A model generated the notes under the pieces. It was not told where the DNA came from and searched no databases. It saw only the letters and a program-made list of their open reading frames with translations. The position numbers and the translations under genes are program-made. Of a DNA stretch of 64,000 nucleotides, positions 25,831 through 34,991 are shown one piece after another. This DNA is from Azospirillum brasilense. Lineage in GTDB: Bacteria > Pseudomonadota > Alphaproteobacteria > Azospirillales > Azospirillaceae. Positions within the stretch are counted from its first letter, which is position 1. Every line of letters begins with the position of its first letter. The stretch lies in contig NZ_VITH01000016.1 in the NCBI RefSeq assembly GCF_007827815.1, positions 62,001 to 126,000 of the forward strand, read 5' to 3'.

Positions 25831-26901
25831 ATGTCCGTCGTCATCGTCACTGGGTCCGCCGGCCTGATCGGCGCCGAAGCCGTCGGCTTCTTCGCGGAGA
25901 AGGGGTTCGACGTCGTCGGGGTGGACAACGACATGCGCCGCTACTTCTTCGGCGACGAGGCGAGCACGGCTTGGAGCCGGGAGCGGCTGGAGAAGCGTCA
26001 CCCGTCCTACACGCACGTCACCGCGGACATCCGCGACCAGGGCGCCATCGACGCGCTGTTCGCGCGCTACGGAGCATCCATCGCGCTGGTGATCCACACG
26101 GCGGCCCAGCCGTCGCACGACTGGGCGGCGCGGGAGCCCTTCACCGACTTCTCGGTCAACGCCAACGGCACGCTGAACCTGCTGGAGGCCGCGCGGCGCC
26201 ATTGCCCGGACGCGCCCTTCATCTTCACCTCGACCAACAAGGTCTACGGCGACACGCCCAACGCCCTGCCGCTGGTGGAACTGGAGAGCCGCTGGGAGCT
26301 GGACTCGTCCCACCCCTGGGCCGCCCACGGCATTCCGGAGGCGATGAGCATCGACCAGACCAAGCACAGCCTGTTCGGCGCCTCCAAGGTCGCCGCGGAC
26401 GTGATGGTGCAGGAATACGGGCGCTATTTCGGCATGAAGACCGCCTGCTTCCGCGGCGGCTGCCTGACCGGGCCGGGCCATTCCGGCGCCCAGCTCCACG
26501 GCTTCCTGGCCTATCTGGTGAAATGCGCGGTCACCGGCACGCCCTACCGGGTGTTCGGCTACAAGGGCAAGCAGGTGCGCGACAACATCCATTCCTTCGA
26601 TCTGGTGAACGCTTTCTGGCATGTCTTCCAGAAGCCGCGCAGTGCCGAGGTCTACAACATCGGCGGCGGGCGCCATTCCAACTGCTCGATGGCGGAGGCC
26701 ATCACCAAGGCCGAGCAGCTGACCGGCCGCCCGATGGCCTGGAGCTACGACGAGACCAACCGGATCGGCGATCACATCTGGTGGATCAGCGACATCCGGC
26801 GTTTCCAGGAGCATTATCCGGACTGGTCGCTGACCCGCGATATCGACGGTATCCTGGCCGAGATGCATGCCGAAATGACCGACCGGTTTGCCCGCCCGTG
26901 A
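25831..26901 (+). CDS. NAD-dependent epimerase, CDP-tyvelose-epimerase-like
   Basis: 356 residues, extended SDR. It has GSAGLIGAEAVGFF, FTSTNKVYGDTPN, and the catalytic Tyr replaced by or shifted to Phe in HSLFGASKVAADVM, where the usual YGxSK is FGASK. FRGGCLTGPGHSGAQ and GYKGKQVRDNIHS also match the CDP-paratose 2-epimerase group. The loss of the usual Tyr is odd and may mean altered chemistry. AGGAGA lies upstream of ATG 25831. It forms a pair with the preceding epimerase and precedes the B12-radical SAM gene. Confidence 0.83.
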   Translation: MSVVIVTGSAGLIGAEAVGFFAEKGFDVVGVDNDMRRYFFGDEASTAWSRERLEKRHPSYTHVTADIRDQGAIDALFARYGASIALVIHTAAQPSHDWAAREPFTDFSVNANGTLNLLEAARRHCPDAPFIFTSTNKVYGDTPNALPLVELESRWELDSSHPWAAHGIPEAMSIDQTKHSLFGASKVAADVMVQEYGRYFGMKTACFRGGCLTGPGHSGAQLHGFLAYLVKCAVTGTPYRVFGYKGKQVRDNIHSFDLVNAFWHVFQKPRSAEVYNIGGGRHSNCSMAEAITKAEQLTGRPMAWSYDETNRIGDHIWWISDIRRFQEHYPDWSLTRDIDGILAEMHAEMTDRFARP

Positions 26902-26964
26902 CGGCTGGCCAGTGACGGTTGGCCCGAGAATGACGATCCGCGGGGAGCGGTGGAAGGAAGCGCG

Positions 26965-28698
26965 ATGAAGGTCCTGTTCAGCAATCCGCCCTGGTGGGTC
27001 AAGCGGTTCGAGTTCGCCGGCGACGACGCCCCGGCCTCCGCCTGGTTCAGCGGCGTGCGCGCCGGTTCGCGGTGGCCGCACACCAACCAGGCCCACTCCG
27101 CGCCCGGCAACTTCGTGTTCGGGGAGTATCTGCCCTATCCCTTCTTCATGGGCTACGCCGCGACCTACGCCGCCAAGGCCACCGGGGCGAAGGTCGTCTT
27201 CCGCGACTCCGTCGCGCTGCGCGAGTCCTACGACAGCTATTTCCAGCATCTGCGGGAAGAGCGGTACGAGTACATCTTCATCGAGACGGCGACGCCCTGC
27301 TGGGACCACGACCAGACCATCGTGCGGCGCGTCAAGGAGATCCTGCCCGACACCAAGATCGTGCTGACCGGCGCCATGTCCGCCAAGGGCGAGGCGGTGA
27401 TGGAGCAGTTCCCCATCCACGCCGTCATCCAGGGCGAGTACGAGAAGGGCAGCGTGCGCGTGCTGAACGGCGCGTCGGGTGTTCTTCCCCACGAACTGCT
27501 GACGGTGGCGGAGATGAACGCCGCGCCCTATCCCTACTTCGACGAGGTCATCGCCCATCGCTATTGGGACGTGAACCCCGCCGGGCAGAAGGCGCCACAG
27601 CTCCAGGTCTGGGCCAGCCGCGGCTGCCCCTACAAGTGCATCTTCTGCGTCTGGCCGGCGACCATGACCGGCAACGACCCGGACGGCACCGGCAAGCGCT
27701 CGGTCCGCTTCTACGAGCCGGACTATGTGGAAGGGATGCTGCGCGAGTTGGTCGGACGCTACGGCTACCGGTCCATCTATTTCGACGACGACACCTTCAA
27801 CCTCGGCGACAAGCACGTCCTGGGGATATGCGAGGTGATGACCCGCATCGGCCTGCCCTGGTCGGCCATGTGCCGCGCCGACACCATCAAGCTGGAAACG
27901 TGGCAGGCCATGCGCGACAGCGGCTGCTTCGGCGTCAAGCTGGGCTTTGAGAGCGGCAACCAGTGGGTCAACGACAACATCGTCAACAAGCGCCTGAACC
28001 TTGAGACCGCGCGCGCCGCGGTGCATGAGATCAAGCGTCTGGGCATGACGGTGCACGGCACCTTCACCTACGGCCTGCCGGGCGAAACGCGCGAGCAGAT
28101 GCAGGACACCAAGGCCTACATCGCCAGCCTGCCGCTCGACACCTTCCAGGAGACGGGCTGCGGCGAGATCGAGGGCACGCCGATGTCCACCCTGCGGGAG
28201 AAAGGCCATCTCGACCGCTACGCCGGGGCGGCGCTCGACGAGCAGTATCTTTACGTGCCGGACGGCGGCGAGAAGATGCGTCGCCTGTCCGAAGGCGACC
28301 TCGCCATCGGAGCCGACAAGGCCAAGAGCAGCTCCGACTACCTCATCCGCCAATGGCGTGCGCTGGGTGCTGCGGTGACCGAAGCGGCGGCCGACGGGCC
28401 GGTGGCCTTGTGGGGCATCGGCACCGACTTCTTCGAGACGCTGGGGCAGGTGCCGGCGCTGAAGCCGCTCATCACGGAGGGCCGCGTGCGGCTGTTCGAC
28501 GGCAAGCTGGCCGGCCAGTCGCTGGACGGCGCTCCGGTGGAGGCCCCCGCCACCCTGCCCGGCTTCGCGGGGCCGGTCTTCCTGACGCCCCGCATCGTCT
28601 CCTCCCGCACGGCGATGCGACAGGACGCGACGCGGCTGGGAATTCCCGCCGCAGCCCTGCGCGATCTCTACGACGACACGCCTGTCTTGGCCGAGTAA
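26965..28698 (+). CDS. B12-binding-type radical SAM protein with C-terminal Rossmann-like domain
   Basis: 577 residues. Residues 60-165 fit a cobalamin-binding domain (MGYAATYAAKATGAKVVFRD, IFIETATP). The radical SAM core follows with CPYKCIFC (Cys221, 225, 228) and FDDDTFNL. The last 110 residues (VALWGIGTDFFETL, LFDGKLAGQSLDGAPV) are a diverged copy of the local Rossmann module. B12-dependent radical SAM enzymes often methylate unreactive carbons or do rearrangements. GGAAGGA precedes ATG 26965. Context suggests action on the sugar processed by the two upstream epimerases. Confidence 0.83.
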   Translation: MKVLFSNPPWWVKRFEFAGDDAPASAWFSGVRAGSRWPHTNQAHSAPGNFVFGEYLPYPFFMGYAATYAAKATGAKVVFRDSVALRESYDSYFQHLREERYEYIFIETATPCWDHDQTIVRRVKEILPDTKIVLTGAMSAKGEAVMEQFPIHAVIQGEYEKGSVRVLNGASGVLPHELLTVAEMNAAPYPYFDEVIAHRYWDVNPAGQKAPQLQVWASRGCPYKCIFCVWPATMTGNDPDGTGKRSVRFYEPDYVEGMLRELVGRYGYRSIYFDDDTFNLGDKHVLGICEVMTRIGLPWSAMCRADTIKLETWQAMRDSGCFGVKLGFESGNQWVNDNIVNKRLNLETARAAVHEIKRLGMTVHGTFTYGLPGETREQMQDTKAYIASLPLDTFQETGCGEIEGTPMSTLREKGHLDRYAGAALDEQYLYVPDGGEKMRRLSEGDLAIGADKAKSSSDYLIRQWRALGAAVTEAAADGPVALWGIGTDFFETLGQVPALKPLITEGRVRLFDGKLAGQSLDGAPVEAPATLPGFAGPVFLTPRIVSSRTAMRQDATRLGIPAAALRDLYDDTPVLAE

Positions 28699-28732
28699 GG
28701 CCCGGCGGAGTGAAGCCAGACGGAGAAGCCGG

Positions 28733-31126
28733 TCAGGCCAGGAGCCCGGCCAGCCTCTCCCACCCGCCATCCGGGGTGGCGGCCTGCTTGCGGGCGAACC
28801 AGACGGCGGTGACGTGCAGGGCCTCGCCGGTGCGGGCGGCGAAGTTCGGGTTTGCGGAGCCCGGGACGCCGGTCGTCACGAAGCGGTCGAGCGTGGCGTC
28901 GCTGAGCGACAGGTCCACCGGCCCCGGCAGTTCCAGTCCGGTGCCCGCCAAGGCGTCTCCCAGGTCCTCGGCCTGACTCGGGGTGAGCCCCGGCACGCCC
29001 GGACGCCCATTCAGCCGGATCTCCGCCGAGAAGGCCAGCACCCCACCCGGCGCCAGACGTTGGTCGATCCAGGCCAGCACCTCCGCCGCCTTGCCCTCTT
29101 CCGCCAGACGCGGCAGCGTGTTCTGCGGCAGGACGACGGCGTCCCACGGCGCGTCGGCGAACAGATCCCGTCCGGGCATCCCGTGATGGATCGCGATGCG
29201 GTCGCGGTGGAAGCGGCGCGGCTTGGCGAGCCAGGGGTCGCGGTCGCCGCGCCCCACCCGCTCCGCATGGGCCGCCGCCCCTGGCCCGACATCGACCACC
29301 CCGACGGCCCGCGCCAACTCGGTCAGCATGAGGTAGAAGCCGTCCACCTCGGCGCTCACCACCAGGGCGCGGGGGCTCCGCTCCAGCAGCCCCAGCCGGT
29401 CGAGGCCGTAGAGGAACTGAGCGCGCTCCCAGGTGCCGCGGCTGCGCTTGAAGAAATTGTCGATGTTGTTGCGGGCATCCTCGTCGCGGCGGCGCTCCGC
29501 GTCGGCGTCGTCGATGTAGGGGGCCTGGAAGGTCGAGACGTTGGTCCGCACCCGCACCGCCCAGGGCCGCCAATTCGGGTCGTCCCAATCCTCCGCCGCG
29601 GCGAGCTTGCCGAGCGCCGGAGGGCCGGGGGGCCGCTCCCGCGCCGGCAGGAGGATTTCCGGGCGCAGCCGGGCGGCGTTGCGGTGGCGCGCCGCCGCGG
29701 TCTTCAGGGCGGCCACGCGGTCCGGCGCCACCCGCTCCACGCTGGTCAGGCCGGGCCAGTCGAGGGCGGCGACCAGCGGCCCGCTCCAGCGGCGCGGGTC
29801 GGCGGTCTCCAGGTTCTCGGTGGCCAGCAGGGCTTCCAGGTCGCGGCGCATCAGATGCACCTCGCGCGGGGCCGGCGGGACCGGCCGGGCGAGGCGGGCG
29901 GCCAGGAAATCCTCCAGCGTCGTCACCGGCTGGGCCTCCGCCCGTAGCTCCGGCTCCAGCAGGCCGCGGACGACGGCGGCCAGCCGGGGGGCGATGCCCT
30001 GGAGGGAGAAACGCTCCATCGCCACCCGATGCGCGGCCTCGGCGACGTCCCGGCGGAAGGCGTCGTCACCGATCAGCCGGGCGAGCGCCGCGGAGTAGCC
30101 CTCCATCCCCTCGGCCAGCAGTCCGGACACGCCGTTTTCCAGGCAGTGCGTCACCTCGCCCACCGGCGTGGCGCAGACCGCCACCTTGGCCAGCAGGAAC
30201 TCGAACATCTTGGTCGGGCTCTTGGCGACGTTGAACTCGTTGGCCGAGTAGGGCAGCACGCCGATGTCCATCTCCCGCAGCACGGCGGGGATCTCGGTCG
30301 GCGGGATGAACTCGTGCAGTTCGAGGTTGGGCAGGTCCGGAAAGCGCTCCCTCAGGCGCCGCTTCAATTCCTCCCAGGCCCGCCCGAAGCCGATGATGTG
30401 GAAACAGGCGCGGTCGCGCACGGCGCGGGGGACCAGCGCGAAGGCGTCCACCGCGAACAGCACGTCCTTCATGGGGATGTCGCCCCAGAAGTCGCCGGAA
30501 TAGAGGATGTTCACCCGGTCCCCGAAGCGGCGGCGCGGCGCGTCCCGTCCGTCGGCGGTGAACAGATCCTGGTCGGCCACCGTGTGGATCAGGTGCGTGT
30601 TCGAATTCAGCGGCGCCAGGAGGGCCTGGAGCCGGTGGCTGGCCGCCACGCAGGCGCCGGCCCGGTTGGCGACCGTGTGGAAGAGCTGGTCGGGGCGCAG
30701 GCTGGGGAACCAGGGCTCCAGCCGGCGGAAGGGCTGCATGTCCAGTTCGTAGTCGTCGTAGTCGAGCACGATCCGGTTGCCGCCCCGCTCCGCCGCCAGG
30801 GCGGCCGCCAGCGTGTGGTAGCCGACCTTCTGGACGTAGAGGATTGCCCGCGGGTTGGTCGCCAGCACCCGGTGCGCCTCCAGGTTCAGGCAAATCTTCT
30901 CCTCCTCGGGGATGGTCGATAGGGCGCCGGCCTGATCGGCGGCGCCCAGATGGTCGAAGAAGGACAGCACCTCCGCCCGCAGCCCCTGCTGGCGCAGCGC
31001 CTTGGCAAAGTTGTAGCAGCGCACCCGCGCGGAGGGCTGCCGGAAGCCGTCCTGGGCCAGGAAGATGACGTCCGCCGCCGCGTAGCGGGCGAGGGCATCC
31101 GCGTCGAAGGTCGGCGGCAGGGTCAT
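28733..31126 (-). CDS. GT4 glycosyltransferase fused to a methyltransferase-like domain (paralogue)
   Basis: 797 residues and collinear with the 22205-24601 protein over its whole length: DVIFLAQDGFRQPSARVRCY at the N-terminus, MDIGVLPYSANEFNVAKSPT in the GT-B donor part, and a C-terminal methyltransferase-like region (VGVVDVGPGAAAHAERV; LAWIDQRLAPGGVLAFSA). The two copies point in opposite directions around 24602-28732. Likely role: transfer of a sugar to a surface glycan, perhaps coupled with methylation. It converges on the B12-radical SAM gene and is divergent from the beta-helix gene. Confidence 0.82.
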   Translation of the reverse strand: MTLPPTFDADALARYAAADVIFLAQDGFRQPSARVRCYNFAKALRQQGLRAEVLSFFDHLGAADQAGALSTIPEEEKICLNLEAHRVLATNPRAILYVQKVGYHTLAAALAAERGGNRIVLDYDDYELDMQPFRRLEPWFPSLRPDQLFHTVANRAGACVAASHRLQALLAPLNSNTHLIHTVADQDLFTADGRDAPRRRFGDRVNILYSGDFWGDIPMKDVLFAVDAFALVPRAVRDRACFHIIGFGRAWEELKRRLRERFPDLPNLELHEFIPPTEIPAVLREMDIGVLPYSANEFNVAKSPTKMFEFLLAKVAVCATPVGEVTHCLENGVSGLLAEGMEGYSAALARLIGDDAFRRDVAEAAHRVAMERFSLQGIAPRLAAVVRGLLEPELRAEAQPVTTLEDFLAARLARPVPPAPREVHLMRRDLEALLATENLETADPRRWSGPLVAALDWPGLTSVERVAPDRVAALKTAAARHRNAARLRPEILLPARERPPGPPALGKLAAAEDWDDPNWRPWAVRVRTNVSTFQAPYIDDADAERRRDEDARNNIDNFFKRSRGTWERAQFLYGLDRLGLLERSPRALVVSAEVDGFYLMLTELARAVGVVDVGPGAAAHAERVGRGDRDPWLAKPRRFHRDRIAIHHGMPGRDLFADAPWDAVVLPQNTLPRLAEEGKAAEVLAWIDQRLAPGGVLAFSAEIRLNGRPGVPGLTPSQAEDLGDALAGTGLELPGPVDLSLSDATLDRFVTTGVPGSANPNFAARTGEALHVTAVWFARKQAATPDGGWERLAGLLA

Positions 31127-31350
31127 GGGGGCTCGGTGCAGGAGGCGGGAGGGGAACCGCTATCTACCGCCGCTCCGCGAGCCTGGGCAAGCCTTCCCGC
31201 ATGGGCTGTGACCAGTGCCTTGGCTGTGGCCATTCTGGGACCAATGTCACACACCCAATCGATAGTGGTATGCCAGCTTTGGAGCGCGAGGGAGCAATCC
31301 GCAACCCTCGGGACGGGCGGTTTCTCCGCCCGCAGGCTTCAGGATCCCGC

Positions 31351-34300
31351 ATGTCCACGTCCCCGCAACGGACCATCGACATCCCGATCGTCGTGAACGC
31401 CTGGGGCGTGTCCGCCGGCCAGGCGCCGCATTTCCGACTGCTGGTCGATGGCGTGATGATCGGCGAAGCGTGGGTCGCCGCCACCTCCAGCACCCCTTAC
31501 CGCTTCACCGCCACGGTCGATCCCGACCAAGCCCACCGGATTTCGATCTGGTACGACAACGACGGGGTGGTGAACGGGGTGGACCGCAACCTCTTCGTCG
31601 GCTCCATCCTCGTCGACGGGCAGGAGGTCAAATCCACCGACGCGCGGGCCACCTACGACAAGGGGGTGGTGGACGGGAAGGACGTGGTCCCCGGCCAGGT
31701 CGGGCTCTATTGGGGCGGACTTCTGTCCTTCGGCCTGGGCGAGGAGATGTTCGGCGGTCCGCTGGTCCGCCCCCCGCCCAAGCCGGAGGAGGTGATCACC
31801 CGGCCCATCCCCATCACCGTCGAGGCGGCGCGCGGCGCGTCCGCCACCGGGCTGGTGCGCTTCAAGGTCCTGGTGGATGGCAAGCCGGTGGGGGAGGCGG
31901 AGGCCGCGTCCGGCACCGCCGAACGCTTCACCTTCGGCGTCATCCTGGACCCGTCCATCGCTCACACGGTGCGGATCCTGCCGGTGGACGGGACACCGGC
32001 CGGCGCCCTGGCGCTCGGCGCCGTGACGGTGAACGGCAAGACCCAGGCCCCCCCGGCGCCGTCCAACGACGGCTCCGTCACCCTGGCGGTCGCCGCCCCC
32101 GTGTTCCAGGGCAGCGCGTCGGACACAGCGGCTCCGCAGGGTGACGCCTTCTACGTGGCGAAAAACGGCAACGACGGCTGGTCCGGGCGGCTGGCCAACC
32201 CCAACGCCGAGGGCACCGACGGCCCCTTCGCCAGCCTGGAACGGGCGCAGGCGGCCATGCGCGCCGGCAACGTCAAGACCACCTACGTTCGCGAGGGCTC
32301 CTACAATCTGACGAACACGCTCACCCTCGGCGCGCCGGACAGCGGCGTCCGCATCCTCGGCTATCCGGGCGAGCAGGCGGTCCTCAGCGGCGGCGAGCGG
32401 GTCACCGGCTTCACCTACGAGGGCAACGGCGTCTGGTCGGCGCCCCTGTCCGCGGCACCGGGGCTGGACGTCACCGTCGACGGCGTGCGCTACCGGCTGG
32501 CCTCCAAGGGCGCCTACGACCCGCAGGACCCGACCACCGGCTGGTTCGTCGCCGACGCGAGCGCCTATGGCGCCAGCAAGAACGCGCTGCGCTACCGGGC
32601 GGGCGACGTCACGACCGCCGATCTGGTGCCGGGCAGCCGGGTCCAGGTCTTCGACACAGAGCGGCTCCAGGACGCGATCCTGACCGTCGCCGGCATCGAC
32701 ACGGTGACGCGCACCCTGACCTTCACCGCCGACGCGCCCTTCACCATACGCGACGGCTCGACCTTCAAGCTGCTGGGCAACAGCGCCCATGTCGACCAGG
32801 TTGGGGAGTTCGCCTACCGCGCCTCGGACGGGCGGCTGGTCATCAAGGCGGGGGAGGATTTCACCGGAACCGGGGTGGAGGTCGCCCGGCTCGGCACGCT
32901 GCTGCGGCTGAACGGCGCCAACGGGGTGACGGTCCAAGGGCTGACCTTCGCCAACACGACGACGGACGGCAACGCGCTCGACGTCCTCAACGGCGACGTC
33001 AACACCATCGCCGGCAACAGCTTCGTGAACGTCGGCACCGGCATCCGGCTGACCCAGGGATCGGACCGCAATCTGGTCAGCGGCAATTACCTGGACCATC
33101 TCGGCATCAACGGCATCGCGCTGACCGGCCAGTCGATCGGCAACACGGTGACCGGCAACCGCATCCAGAACATCGGCGAGGTGCGCAAATACGCCGGCGG
33201 CATCATGGCGTCGGGGATCAGCGACACGGTGATCTCCCACAACGACATCGACCGCAGCGCGCGCTACGGCATCTCGGTCAAGAACTGGGACACCGCGACC
33301 ATCAGCCTGAACAACGCCATCCTCTACAACCGCGTGCGCAACACGGGATTGGAGACGGCGGATTCCGGCGGCATCGAGCTGCTCGGGCGGTCGAACCTGA
33401 ACACCGGCACGCGGATCGAGGGCAACCGGGTCGAGCACACCGGCGGCATCGCCACCACCAGCACCGGCCAGTGGCTGCGCGACTACAAAGGCTACGGCAT
33501 CTATCTGGACGACCTGACCAGCGGCGTGACGGTGACAGGCAATTTCCTGCGCGACACCGCCTGGGCCGCCGTCATGATCCATGGCGGGCACGACAACACC
33601 GTCACCAACAACGTCAGCGTGCTCGGCGCCAACGGCGAAAGCTTCATCCGCATCGAATGGGTGCCCCTGGCGGGCGCGGCGGGCATTCCGGCGAACAACA
33701 CGGTCACCGGCAACCTCGTGTCGGGGACGACGCCGCTCGGCGGCTACGTGACGATCCTGTCGGCCGGGCAGAACGCCATCGACGCCAACTTCCTGCATCA
33801 GGTCGGCGCCTACGGAACGAACGACCGGACCGGGGACCCGCTGTTCGCCGACGCCTACAACCACGACTACAGCCTGCTGCCGCTGTCCCCGGCGCTCACC
33901 GCCGGCCTCCAGGATCTCGCCTGGACGCTGATGGGCATCGTCTCCGGCGGCGGCACGGTGCCCCCGCAGGAGGGCGGCGGGGGCATCACCCCCTTGCCCC
34001 CGTCCGATCCCCAGACCAACCAGCCGCCCGCCCCGGTGCCGGTGCCCGACAACGGAACCCCCGCCACACCGCCCGTCCTCGAGCCTGACGGCGGCGCGCT
34101 GCCGACGTCGCCGGTCGCTCCGCCCGCCTCGTCCCCGCTTCCCGACGCCGCCCCGGAGCGGCCCTTCGTCCCCTTCAGCCGGACCGTCGGCGGGGTGCAG
34201 CAGGCCGTGGCCGCCTATGCCTACGAGGGGCCGGTGGCGAACCTGCAATGGGCTTTCCTGGGCACCGACGAGGACGAGGTGGTCGGCGGGTCGGACGGCA

Positions 34301-34701
34301 ACGACTTCATCCATCTGATGGGCGGCAACGACGCTGCCTGGGGCGGCGCCGGCGACGACGTGCTGGACGGCGGATCGGGCTCCAACTGGCTGATCGGCGG
34401 GCCGGGCCACGACACCTTCTTCGTGGATGGCCGCGGGGGCGAAGTCACCTGGTCCACCATCGTCGACCTGGAGCGCGGCGAGTGGACAACCCTCTGGGGC
34501 TTCGTGCCCGGCCAGTCCCGGCTGACCTGGGAGGAGATGGGCGGTGCCGAGGGCTACAAGGGCGCCACGGTCCGCTGCGACATCGACGGCAACGGCACCA
34601 TCGACGCCAGCATGACCTTCACCGGCAAGTCGGTGGGCGCGATGACCGTCACCACCGGCATGGCCGGCAATGATTCCTACATCGCGTTCATCACCCTGTA
34701 G
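31351..34701 (+). CDS. Secreted parallel beta-helix protein with carbohydrate-binding repeats and RTX C-terminus
   Basis: About 1116 residues. Two copies of a xylan-binding CBM-like unit (about 8-90 and 150-235; FRLLVDGVMIGEAW and FKVLVDGKPVGEAE) come first. A right-handed beta-helix follows (about 267-870), opening with FYVAKNGNDGWSG and rich in GNxI/N-V-T repeats like polysaccharide lyases or C5-epimerases. After a Pro-rich linker, the last 180 residues hold RTX nonapeptides (GGSDGNDFI, GGAGDDVLDGG) and a conserved tail shared with the two DUF4347 proteins. No Sec signal is present, so export by a type I system is likely. AGGA precedes ATG 31351. Probable action: binding or cleaving the cell's own exopolysaccharide. 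Confidence 0.8.
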   Translation: MSTSPQRTIDIPIVVNAWGVSAGQAPHFRLLVDGVMIGEAWVAATSSTPYRFTATVDPDQAHRISIWYDNDGVVNGVDRNLFVGSILVDGQEVKSTDARATYDKGVVDGKDVVPGQVGLYWGGLLSFGLGEEMFGGPLVRPPPKPEEVITRPIPITVEAARGASATGLVRFKVLVDGKPVGEAEAASGTAERFTFGVILDPSIAHTVRILPVDGTPAGALALGAVTVNGKTQAPPAPSNDGSVTLAVAAPVFQGSASDTAAPQGDAFYVAKNGNDGWSGRLANPNAEGTDGPFASLERAQAAMRAGNVKTTYVREGSYNLTNTLTLGAPDSGVRILGYPGEQAVLSGGERVTGFTYEGNGVWSAPLSAAPGLDVTVDGVRYRLASKGAYDPQDPTTGWFVADASAYGASKNALRYRAGDVTTADLVPGSRVQVFDTERLQDAILTVAGIDTVTRTLTFTADAPFTIRDGSTFKLLGNSAHVDQVGEFAYRASDGRLVIKAGEDFTGTGVEVARLGTLLRLNGANGVTVQGLTFANTTTDGNALDVLNGDVNTIAGNSFVNVGTGIRLTQGSDRNLVSGNYLDHLGINGIALTGQSIGNTVTGNRIQNIGEVRKYAGGIMASGISDTVISHNDIDRSARYGISVKNWDTATISLNNAILYNRVRNTGLETADSGGIELLGRSNLNTGTRIEGNRVEHTGGIATTSTGQWLRDYKGYGIYLDDLTSGVTVTGNFLRDTAWAAVMIHGGHDNTVTNNVSVLGANGESFIRIEWVPLAGAAGIPANNTVTGNLVSGTTPLGGYVTILSAGQNAIDANFLHQVGAYGTNDRTGDPLFADAYNHDYSLLPLSPALTAGLQDLAWTLMGIVSGGGTVPPQEGGGGITPLPPSDPQTNQPPAPVPVPDNGTPATPPVLEPDGGALPTSPVAPPASSPLPDAAPERPFVPFSRTVGGVQQAVAAYAYEGPVANLQWAFLGTDEDEVVGGSDGNDFIHLMGGNDAAWGGAGDDVLDGGSGSNWLIGGPGHDTFFVDGRGGEVTWSTIVDLERGEWTTLWGFVPGQSRLTWEEMGGAEGYKGATVRCDIDGNGTIDASMTFTGKSVGAMTVTTGMAGNDSYIAFITL

Positions 34702-34796
34702 CCGGATCCTATAACCGGACCCTGCAGTCGGGCCCGCGCGCAGGTCCTCGACAGACGGAACGGACCGTTGAATCAGGAATTTATGAGCGATGCATC

Positions 34797-34825
34797 GGCG
34801 TTATCACCGCGCCCTTCATAACGCC
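34797..34825. promoter_or_regulatory. Inverted repeat upstream of mosBA, ModE-like
   Basis: Perfect 8-base arms GGCGTTAT and ATAACGCC separated by 13 bases. The CGTTAT/ATAACG half-sites and overall span resemble the molybdate-responsive ModE box of enterobacteria (CGTTAT-N12-ATAACG), and the next genes encode the molybdenum storage protein. A second, A+T-rich hairpin (34826-34848) follows directly. It has no T-run, so a terminator is less likely. Repression or activation cannot be told from sequence. Confidence 0.5.
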
Positions 34826-34991
34826 ATGAAAAACAACGATCTTTTCATTTTGCGGGTTGACGCGACCGCGGGAAAGGCTCACGGTTCCGACAACGCTTAA
34901 TACAAAAGTTAGTCTCCGATACGCCGTTTTGCGGGATCGGCAGGGCGGAAACGCACCGGCACGCCTTCGAACCGAAAGGGAACAGCCCCTC

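Noticed and set aside
31339..34410. Very long open frame antisense to the beta-helix gene
   Set aside because: A GC-rich shadow: its sequence is dominated by Arg, Ala, Val, Gly, His and Asp with no domain, while the plus strand has clear protein motifs. The same applies to the long antisense frames at 25717-28770, 57003-59696 and 59792-62941.
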